The notes below the pieces were generated by a model that saw only the letters and a list, made by a program, of their open reading frames with translations, was not told the origin of the DNA and searched no databases. A stretch of DNA of 13,984 bases. Source: Pavlovales sp. CCMP2436. Its lineage: Eukaryota > Haptophyta > Pavlovophyceae > Pavlovales. The stretch spans positions 258,894 through 272,877 of the forward strand of contig MU631476.1 of the NCBI GenBank assembly GCA_026770615.1. Direction: 5' to 3'. Positions 6,121-13,122 of the stretch are shown here, piece by piece (position 1 is the stretch's first letter; each line of letters opens with the position of its first letter). The translations under genes and the position numbers were made by a program.

Positions 6121-7779
6121 TCAGTCGTCGGCGTACTTCCAGCCGCGCAAAGCTCGCTTTTCACTGCGCTCGATCTCCTCGCTGCTCTCACTGCCGCCGA
6201 GTCTGTCTCTCTCGGCGGCTTGGAAGATCTGCACAAGCGTCCACACGAACAGGATAAACATCGCGAAGTAACACTTGGCCGGGTGCCACACCTCGAGGTA
6301 TTCGATCCGAACCGATGTGCGCATGACCCACGGCTTGATCGCGGGAATCAAGTTGTGCAGGAACCAGAGGATCACCAGGTCGCACCCCTGCACGTAGAAG
6401 AAGAGCGCGGGCAGGATGACGAGCGAGAGCTTCAGCTTGAAGACCTGCTGCTCGATCGTCGGGTAGACTGCGTCGGTTAGCGCGAACACGCACGAGCGAG
6501 TGGACGTGGCCACCGACTGCCACGCGCGCACGGGCAGCCGCGTGCAGACCTGCAGCAGCGAGGGCCGGTCGGGCAGCACGGGCCGGGGCGTGAACCCGGG
6601 CCGCGTGGGCTCGGGCAGCGGCTTGCCCCGCCTGCGCAGCCGCTCGCGCCTGCGCCCCTCTGTCGGGTCGTTGCAGAGCAGATCGACCGAGAAGTTGCCC
6701 CGCTGCACGTCCCTGCTGCCGCGGACCGCGGTGAACCGCTCTAGTTCGTTGAGCTCGATCGCCTCGTCGGCACGCCGTGCCGCATTGACGAGCAGCGCGG
6801 TGACTGCGGCCACCTCGGCGCACACGGGCGCGTACGCCCTCGCCGCGGCGTCAGAGCGCCACGCATCTATGCGCGCGGGCATGCGCGCGGCGCGCGCGCG
6901 GCGCGCCGCCATGCTGAGCAGGGCGGGCGGCTGCGGGGGCGGCGAGTAGAGCGAGGCGACTGAGCTCGAGTCCAGCGGAGGGTAGTCCGGCTGGACGGAT
7001 GCAGTGGCGTCACGATCGTCGCTGCTGGCCACCTCCTCGCTCGCGCGCGCGCCAGCGGTGGCGGCGGCCGCGCGCAGCTCGGCGCGCAAGCGCAGCGCGA
7101 GCAGCGCAGCCTGCCGCTCGTCCACCACCTCGGCGCCCATCACGGCGCGCTCGAGCCGCGCGGTGGCGGCGATAACAACGGCGTCGAGCTGCGCGTGCTT
7201 GACGGATGTGCGCTCGCGCGCCATCTGCGCGTCGAGGAAGAGGCGACCGATTGCGATGGCGCGGAGGTCGACGTCGTCGTACTTAGCGCGTGCCTCGTAC
7301 ACCCGCTCGGCCACCTCCACCTCCGATGGCGACGGCGGCTGCGTGAGCACCAGCCGCTTGGACAGGTCGCCGAGCGCTACGAGCAGGGCCCTGATGCGCT
7401 GCAGGCGGCCGCGATCCGAGAGACTTAACGCCCCGCGCACGAGCTCCAAGGCGCGCCGCAGCCGCAGCTCGGCAGCGAGTCCCTTCGCGTCAAAGTCGTC
7501 GTACCACCACTCCACCTTGGCAGCGTGCGCGGCGCTCACGGTCACGTCCGTGTCCGCCTGCAGCCCGAGCAGGAAGGCGGCCATCGCCTCCTCGCTGCGC
7601 CCGAGCAGCGCGCGCCGCTCGCGGAGCGCGACGAGGGCGCGCGAGGACGCCGCGAGCGCCGACAGCGAGCGGTCGCGTGCGGCGCGCGCCGGCCCGACAG
7701 CCGCCCGCACGGTTGTCACTGCGAGGACCAGCAGGAAGACCGCCGCGCTTAGCCGTGCTGGCGCCATTGCGGATTTCAA
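6121..7779 (-). CDS. Secretory-pathway membrane protein, unknown family
   Basis: A 552-residue protein encoded without an obvious intron. Residues 1-27 form a clear signal peptide (basic start, AAVFLLVLAVTTV core, cleavage near VRA-AVG). Residues 30-250 are Ala/Arg/Leu-rich helices with one distinctive motif, KVEWWYDDFDAKG (88-100). Residues 252-290 are a Ser/Pro-rich linker, and 362-364 (NFS) is a possible N-glycosylation site. Residues 375-405 are a basic, proline-rich stretch. Two hydrophobic segments close the protein: about 451-477 (LSLVILPALFFYVQGCDLVI) and about 503-521 (CYFAMFILFVWTLVQIF), followed by an acidic/basic tail ending GWKYADD. This suggests a large lumenal or extracellular domain anchored by a C-terminal hairpin. 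I do not recognise the family. The start could instead be the second ATG (MAPARL, residue 5). It faces the GTPBP gene across a shared upstream region. Confidence 0.8.
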   Translation of the reverse strand: MKSAMAPARLSAAVFLLVLAVTTVRAAVGPARAARDRSLSALAASSRALVALRERRALLGRSEEAMAAFLLGLQADTDVTVSAAHAAKVEWWYDDFDAKGLAAELRLRRALELVRGALSLSDRGRLQRIRALLVALGDLSKRLVLTQPPSPSEVEVAERVYEARAKYDDVDLRAIAIGRLFLDAQMARERTSVKHAQLDAVVIAATARLERAVMGAEVVDERQAALLALRLRAELRAAAATAGARASEEVASSDDRDATASVQPDYPPLDSSSVASLYSPPPQPPALLSMAARRARAARMPARIDAWRSDAAARAYAPVCAEVAAVTALLVNAARRADEAIELNELERFTAVRGSRDVQRGNFSVDLLCNDPTEGRRRERLRRRGKPLPEPTRPGFTPRPVLPDRPSLLQVCTRLPVRAWQSVATSTRSCVFALTDAVYPTIEQQVFKLKLSLVILPALFFYVQGCDLVILWFLHNLIPAIKPWVMRTSVRIEYLEVWHPAKCYFAMFILFVWTLVQIFQAAERDRLGGSESSEEIERSEKRALRGWKYADD

Positions 7780-8197
7780 TCTATAGGACCAGCAGCAGCA
7801 GGCCGAGCGCGCGGGGGCGCGGGGGTGTCGTCGCCGGCGGCATCGAGCGCGAGCGACTCAGAGCGTACGTTTTTAAAAGTCGCCCTCCGTGTCCCCTCCC
7901 AGCTGGGAGTGGACTGTTGGGGGGCGCAAGGGGGTAGGGCGCGGACGCAAGGGTGTAGGGCGGGGGCTGAGCGGTGCAGGGGTAGGGCTGGTAGGGCGAG
8001 GTGCACCGCCAGCCGCACCCTGAACTTTGGTGAGCAGCAAGCCGCCTTCGCTGGTCGTGGATAATGAGCGGTTCGTACCCGTATTCCCAGAGGACAGGGG
8101 TCTGGACAAGGGTCTGGGGGCACTCGACTGTAACTCAACTGCCCCCCCAAACCCCCCCCTTAACCTTAAACCTAGAAATCAACAATCGAAGTAAGCA
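7780..8197. promoter_or_regulatory. Divergent (bidirectional) promoter region
   Basis: This 418-bp gap separates the start codons of two genes read in opposite directions, so it should hold both promoters. It contains a TTTTTAAAAG element (near 7869-7878) that could serve the minus-strand gene, the G-rich repeat listed at 7917-8000, and C7-C8 tracts at about 8142-8158. An in-frame TAA at 8192-8194 fixes the GTPBP start at the ATG at 8198. The function is inferred from position only. Confidence 0.5.
7917..8000 (+). repeat. G-rich degenerate tandem repeat, G-quadruplex-prone
   Basis: Imperfect units: CGCAAGGGGGTAGGGCG (7925-7941), CGCAAGGGTGTAGGGCG (7946-7962), and TGCAGGGGTAGGGCTG (7975-7990) followed by GTAGGGCG. 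The plus strand holds many closely spaced runs of three to six G, enough for G-quadruplex folding. It resembles neither a plant (TTTAGGG) nor a vertebrate telomere repeat exactly. Confidence 0.6.
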
Positions 8198-11100
8198 ATG
8201 GAAGCCTTCGAGTTGGAAGCTGCCCCTCAGGTTGGAAGCTCGAGGGCGCCCGAGCCCGAGCGGGAGATGGGTGAAGGGCTCGAGCTCGAGGCGGGCGCGC
8301 TCGAGCGGGAGAGCGGGTGTTTGGGGGCTGCATGCGAAGGGCCCGGGCTCGAGATGGGCGCGCTCGAGCGCGAGTCGGACGAGGGGAACGTCGAGTACAA
8401 GCTCAAGCTGACCGAGGTCTCGCGCGCCCGCTTCACGCAGCTGGTCACGCAGATGAAATACCGGCTGGAGGAGGGCGGTGGCGAGGCGCTCTACGAGATC
8501 GGGGTGGCGGACGACGGCCGCGCGATTGTGTGCGCCCGCCGAGCGAGAGTTGGCGGTGGGGGGGGCGGGTGGGGGTGGTCGGGTCGGCGCAACGGGCTGC
8601 GCGCGCGTCCCGCAACGCGGCTAGCTGCGCGAGCACTCGCGCCGCGCTTGCTGACCGCCGCCGCGCTGTGATTGGTGAACCCACCCCCGCTCGCACGTCC
8701 CCTGCACCCAGGGCCTCTCGCCCGACGAGCTCGCGACCTCGCTCGCAACGCTGCGTCGGATGTGCGAGGCGCTGCGTGTGCGCATGACAGTGCTCCGCAC
8801 GCGACCGACCGGCTGCGGCGACGTGGCGGAGGTGCGCGTCCAAGCAGAGGTCGCCGTCCCGGACGCCACCGAGTCCGCAGAGGTGCGCGTGGCGGTGCTC
8901 GGCGACCATCTGGCGGGGAAGTCGACGCTCGTGGGTGTGCTCTCGCACGGCGTGCTCGACAACGGCGCGGGCGCAGCGCGGGCCGGGGTGCTTCGCCATG
9001 TGCACGAGCTCGAGTCGGGGTCCACGCAGTCGGTGGCGACGCGCCACCTGCACTTTGGCGGCGGCGGCGCGGGCGCTGATGACGGGCTCGGGCTCAGCGG
9101 TGGGCTTGGCGGCGGGCTCGTTGGTGGTGGGTTCGGTGGGGGAGGGCTTAGTGGTGGCGCGCTCGGCGGTGGGCGCGAAGCCAATGCTGCGAGCAAGGGT
9201 GGGCCGGCTGCTGAGTCGAGTCCCGCGCACCTGGTGACACTCGTGGACCTGCCGGGCAGCAGCAAATACTACGCCACGACTGTATCAGGCTTCACCCGCT
9301 TCTCCCCAGACTACGCCACTCTCGTGCTTGCCGCGGACGGCCACCTCGAGCCCCTGCACGAGGCCCTCGCGCGCGCGCTGCTTGCGCCCTCCTTTTACGT
9401 GATCAACAAGGCCGACCGCGGCGCGGACGCCGTCGCGCGCGTGTGCGCGCAGCTCGCAGGGGCGCTGCGCGAGACCCGGCCGCGCGCGCGGCTGCTGCGC
9501 GTGCGCGGGGCGGCGGAGGCGGTCGTGGCCGCGCGCGCGCTGGGCGAGAGCGCCACGCCGAGGGGTGGCAACGCGCTGCGCCGCTTGAGCGCAGCGGGCG
9601 CGGCGGCGCGGGCCTCGGCGACCAACGGTGCGGGCGCGCTGGCCGCCACCGCCATCGCCTCCGCCCCCGCCTCCGCCCCCGCCTCCACCGCCGCCGCCGA
9701 CCCCGACGCCGACGAGGCCGACGAGGAGGCGTGCGTGGTGCCGGTGCTGGCCGTCTCCTCCGTGACGGGTGAGGGCCTCGAGGCGCTGCGGGCCTTCCTG
9801 CGCGCGCTGCCGCCGCGCGCGCACTGGCGAGCACGCGCGGAGGAGCCGGGTGAGATAATAATAATAATAATAATATTGCTCTTCCCTTGTGCAATCCATT
9901 AAATATTAAATGCGGCGTGCGTGGAGGAGCCGGGTGATCTATTATTCGCCGCATTTTTTATTGCCTGTGAAACGGCAAGCGGTGCCACGGCTGTATATGA
10001 TTGAAGAAAAAAAAGGTGGCTGTATATTATTGCTACCTCCTTGTGCAATACAATACATATTAAATGTGGCGTGCGCGTGCTCGCGCTGGCCCACAGGGTG
10101 ATGCTGACAAATATGATATGATATGATATGATATGAAATGTTATGTGATGCAGCCGTCTTCTCGATCCACCACGTGTTCGCAGCGGCGGGCGGCGGGGGG
10201 CTGCGCGGAAGAGCGGCGGCGGCGCGGCGGCGGGGCGGCGCGCAGGGCGGCGGCGAGGCGACGAGCGCGCCGTCTGCGCTGAGCGCACCGGTGCAAAGGC
10301 CGTCGCTCGCGCGCGCGCACACGCACGGGCCGAACGGGGAGTGTGCCGAGCAGCGCGGGGGGCGTGGAGGCGGGTTTGGGGCGGGCGGCGGGGCGGAGCG
10401 GCGCTGCTCGGGCGGCGGGTGGGGCGCGCGCCCTGTCTCGACAAGCGCGGCGGGCGCGGGCGGCAACGGCCGCGCAGCACATGCCAACGGGGACTCCGAG
10501 CAGAGTAACGGGCACAGTAACGGAAACAGTAACGGGCAGAGTAACGGGCAGCGCAGCAGCAGCTGTCGGGATGGCGGCGAGAGCAGTGGCCGCCCACCCC
10601 CGCGCCTCCCTGGCAGCCTCAGCCCACGGCAAATTTCGCAGCCGCCGCAGCAGGTGCCAAAGCCACCGAAGCCACAGAAGCGTCGCCCAAAGCAGCGGCG
10701 CGCGCTGCACGAGAGCCTGTGCCTCACCTCGGGCTCGGAGGGGGAGGAGGAGGGTGATCGCCTTTGTTTTGCTTTTGTGTGTTGTGATTCTACGCTTTTG
10801 TGTTATGATTGTGATTTTAATTCTTCTGGTTCTTCTGATTCTTATGGTTGTGCTGATTCTGCTATTATTTCTTGCTCTGATTCTGATTCTGATTCTGATT
10901 CGAATCTTCATTCTCACTCGTATGATGATGATGATGATGATCAGGGTTCTTCGGCAACGGTGGCAGCGCGCTCGCCGTTACTCTCTCACAGTTCGGCAGC
11001 AGCGGCGACGGCGGCGGTAGCAGCGGCGGCGGCGGCAGCGGTGGCTGCGGCGGCGGCGGCTGCAGTGGCAGTGGCAGCAGCGGTAATTTGCATACTCTGA

Positions 11101-11306
11101 GGAACGACAACTTGCAGGCTCACTGCGCGCACCCTTCCAGCAGCTCGGCGCGGGCGCACGCGGACGAGCAGCTGGCGGCAGACCTGGCCTTGCTCGGCAT
11201 CCCCTCTTTGCTCGGCAGCCCTCCTCTCCAACCCGCCCGACAACAAACACAAGAGCAGCAGCAGCAACAACCACCACAGCAGCAGCAGCAGCAACAACAA
11301 CAACCA

Positions 11307-11339
<33 letters not shown>

Positions 11340-12662
11340 CCACCACAGCAGTCACCACAACAGCAACAGCAGCAACACCAGCAGCAGCATCTCGCTCCGG
11401 CGCGGCGGCTGAACGCGCGCACGTCTGCCTGTGCCTCGTGCGATGTGACGCTCGGGGCCTCCGCGCAGACAAGAGGCGCCATCGTGACCGGTCAATTACT
11501 ATTGCTTTTTTATTATTTAGTATTACTATTCTTATTGTATATTACCATCATCATCATTATCATTATCATCATCAATATTATCATTATCATAATTATCATC
11601 TTAATCACAATCGTTTTTTTAAATATTCTTATCCTTCTTTTTCTTATCATCATCTCATCATCAATATTCCTACTATATATGATCATGATGACCAGGCACG
11701 CTCATGCGCGGCCGGCTGGCACTCTCGGGTGTGGGCGAGCTGCGTCGCGCACCACTGCCGGCTGCGGAAGCGTCCTCGGACGGGTTGGGGCGCCGGACGG
11801 GCACGGGCTCTCCCGGGGGCGAGGACGGCTGCGCGGGCGGGCTGCTGACTGCGGCAGGTGCGGCAGGCAAGCTTTTGATCGGCCCTGACTCGTCCGGTCG
11901 CTTCTGGCCAGTGAGCGTGTGCGGCCTGCAGGCCAAGTCCGTCTCGGTCGCCTCGGTGAGCGCAGGGCAGAGCGCGAGCCTGCACCTCGAGCCGCCGACG
12001 CACTTCCAGCCGCGCAGGGGCATGGTCCTCGTCGCCGCGGCGCACCGGCCGCGCGCGTGCCGCCAGTTCGACGCAGTGTGCGCAGCCGCGCCCCCTGTTG
12101 CTAAGACCGCTGCGATGGCTCCGGCTGCAAGCGGCGGGGGGGGATCTGAGCGGCGTGTGGGCCACCCACACCGCGTCGCACGTTCCTCACGCCAGCTAAC
12201 CCCCCCCCTTCCCTATGACGCCCCTCCCCGCCCCTTCCTCACCTCCCTCCCCGCGCTTCCCTCCTGCATGGCCGCTCGCGTGCCCAGCGCGTGGAGCTGC
12301 TCTCGCTCCCCTGCTCCCTCGCAGTGGGCGCGCAGCTCATGCTGCACTGCCTCGCGCTCACGCGGCCGGTCGTGCTGCGCGCCGTCATTGCGGGCGAGCT
12401 GCGCGAGGGGGAGGCGGTGGTCGTCACGCTGGAGTTTGTCAACTCGGCGGAGTACGTGCTCGAGGGGGCAGCCATCGTGTGCTGGGCGCCACAGAGCAGC
12501 AGGGGCAGCCCGTGGCGGCTCGCAGCCGAGGGGGGGGCGGAGGAGGACGCGGAGGGCAGCCGGGCGAGAGCCATGGCAGTCGGGGTCGCAGTCGCGATCC
12601 ACCCGATGCCCCGCAAAAAACACGAGCAGCCGGCGCAACGCCAACGGGGCCCAGTGGCATGA
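8198..12662 (+). CDS. GTPBP1-like: GTPBP1/GTPBP2-like translational GTPase, six exons
   Basis: Exons: 8198-8527, 8712-9849, 10154-10753, 10945-11490, 11696-12075, 12288-12662; together 1122 residues (animal GTPBP1 is about 670). These elongation-factor-like GTPases act in the cytosol on tRNA delivery, stalled ribosomes and mRNA decay. Evidence along the protein: DEGNVEYKLKL (61-71) and QLVTQMKYRLEEGGGEALY, the GTPBP N-terminal signature; G1 GDHLAGKS (174-181); RHVHELESGSTQSV with the G2 Thr; G3 DLPG (289-292); G4 NKAD (342-345); G5 SSVTGEGL (459 on); domain II strands FSIHHVF (492-498) and GAIVTGTLMRGRLALSG (867 on); LLIGPDSSGRFWPV; SAGQSASLHL; and RRGMVLV. Domain III runs from QFDARVELL through LREGEAVVVTLEFVNSAEYV. 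Insertions: Gly-rich (226-276), Ala/Pro/Asp-rich (375-450), and a large one (about 500-865). The histidine after DLPG is replaced by Ser293. An in-frame stop at 8192 fixes the start. Confidence 0.92.
8528..8711 (+). other. GTPBP intron 1 (phase 0, GC-rich)
   Basis: Donor GTGTGCGCC follows codon Ile110. The acceptor CTGCACCCAG precedes GGCCTCTCG. CTGAC near 8650 can serve as branch point, and the next AG is the acceptor. Splicing joins DDGRAI to GLSPDELATSL, matching GTPBP1 DNGLLVGLAEEEM. It is 184 nt, and the frame changes without it. Confidence 0.88.
9054..9195 (+). repeat. Gly-rich coding repeat in GTPBP exon 2
   Basis: Degenerate GGC/GGT/GGG codons spell GLSGGLGGGLVGGGFGGGGL and neighbours (residues about 225-276), between the switch I region and the DLPG strand. 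It replaces the variable loop FNSKGEVVNYSDSRT of animal GTPBP1. The frame is open throughout and no splice sites are needed. Confidence 0.75.
9850..10153 (+). other. GTPBP intron 2 (phase 1, AT-rich, internally duplicated)
   Basis: Donor GTGAGATAA follows the first base of codon 490. The acceptor GTGATGCAG precedes CCGTCTTC. Joined, the codon is GCC, giving EEPAVFSIHHVF. CTGAC (10104-10108) is a candidate branch point, with no AG before the acceptor. It carries an (ATA)n run (9855-9875) and five ATATG units (10111-10135). Two diverged copies of an approximately 50-bp segment containing CTTGTGCAAT and ATTAAATG(C/T)GGCGTGCG lie at about 9873-9925 and 10028-10080. Confidence 0.88.
10504..10551 (+). 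repeat. 12-bp coding repeat (Ser-Asn-Gly-X)4
   Basis: Four units of AGTAACGG(G/A) plus CAC, AAC, CAG or CAG encode SNGH, SNGN, SNGQ and SNGQ in GTPBP exon 3 (residues 607-622). The differences are confined to the fourth codon and one third position. The unit length keeps frame, so copy number can change without breaking the protein. Confidence 0.85.
10754..10944 (+). other. GTPBP intron 3 (phase 1, T-rich microsatellites)
   Basis: Donor GTGATCGCC follows the acidic codons of SEGEEE. The acceptor ATGATGATCAG precedes GGTTCTTCGG. The split codon becomes GGG and the frame switches to the one carrying the Gly/Ser and poly-Gln tracts. It contains GATTCT units (10879-10901) and six GAT units (10924-10941) abutting the acceptor. 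It is 191 nt, not a multiple of three. Confidence 0.8.
11256..11390 (+). repeat. Poly-Gln tract in GTPBP exon 4
   Basis: Forty-five codons of mixed CAG and CAA with a few CCA, TCA, CAC and CAT encode a Gln-rich stretch with Pro and His (residues 794-838). The CAG/CAA mixing keeps Gln in this frame only; other frames give Ser/Asn/Thr or Ala/Thr/Pro. The interruptions suggest an old, partly stabilised trinucleotide repeat. Confidence 0.9.
11491..11695 (+). other. GTPBP intron 4 (phase 1, ATC/ATT-rich)
   Basis: Donor GTCAATTAC follows GGCGCCATCGTGACCG. The acceptor GATGACCAG precedes GCACGCTCATG. Joining gives GAIVTGTLMRGRLALSG, the conserved domain II strands, which is strong support for both sites. 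The body is a (ATC/ATT)n-type microsatellite (about 11543-11610). It is 205 nt. Confidence 0.9.
12076..12287 (+). other. GTPBP intron 5 (phase 0, C-rich)
   Basis: Donor GTGTGCGCA (the same first eight bases as intron 1) follows QFDA. CTAAC at 12196-12200 plus a long C/T tract leads to the first downstream AG at CGTGCCCAG (12287). Splicing yields QFDARVELLSL, equal to animal FEAEIVLLF. It is 212 nt. The frame shifts without it. Confidence 0.88.
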
Positions 12663-13122
12663 CCGTTTATGAGCGTATCTCCTGCAGAGCCCTATGACCA
12701 TCCCTACGGGCCGTGCCAAGTTGCCAAGTAATAACCAGACTTCAGCTGAGAATCCGCCCGGCGCAAGGTGCTGGAAGGAGAGGGCGTACATACTGAATAG
12801 CTAAAATAATTAGGCAAATTGTCATTCTAGGTGTGAAAAAAAAAAAAAAAACGCTCACTATTGGGCTCGACCTAAGCGCGGTACTGGACTGATTTGCAAA
12901 TATATCTGCGGTCCCATTCCAAGGTGCAATTAACCGCTTTATACACTGCCTATCTGCCGCTCATAACGGATTATCAACGGGAGGCTGCATCATCATTTAA
13001 TCAAGGTTCTGAATTTTCACTCCAAGTTTCACGGGTGCCTAACCCAAGTATTTTGAAAAAAACTTGGGTCTTACAACTTGGGTACAGTACTCGGCACAGC
13101 CTCGCCTCTTCGCGCGCACTTG
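12663..13122. other. Spacer 3' of GTPBP with poly(A) tract and hairpin
   Basis: No gene supported. It holds the GTPBP 3' UTR and terminator. Features: a run of 16 A (12836-12851), and the 8-mer ACCCAAGT at 13042-13049, whose inverse ACTTGGGT occurs at 13062-13069 (12-nt loop) and again at 13076-13083. From about 12780 to 13085 the DNA is AT-rich, then it returns to GC-rich. Confidence 0.55.

Noticed and set aside
7004..7786. Long plus-strand frame opposite the membrane-protein gene
   Set aside because: Ser/Arg/Ala-rich shadow. The minus strand carries the signal peptide and membrane segments.
7925..7990. Telomere-like GGGTAGGG repeats
   Set aside because: Units are irregular and differ from known TTTAGGG/TTAGGG types, and genes lie on both sides; not a telomere.
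9942..10917. Minus-strand frames across GTPBP introns 2-3 and exon 3
   Set aside because: Arg/Pro-rich or repeat-coded text with no family motif. The plus-strand splice model explains the region.
11504..11690. Hydrophobic Ile/Leu-rich frame after exon 4 resembling membrane segments
   Set aside because: It is the translation of an ATC/ATT microsatellite inside intron 4. Removing it restores the conserved GTPBP strand.
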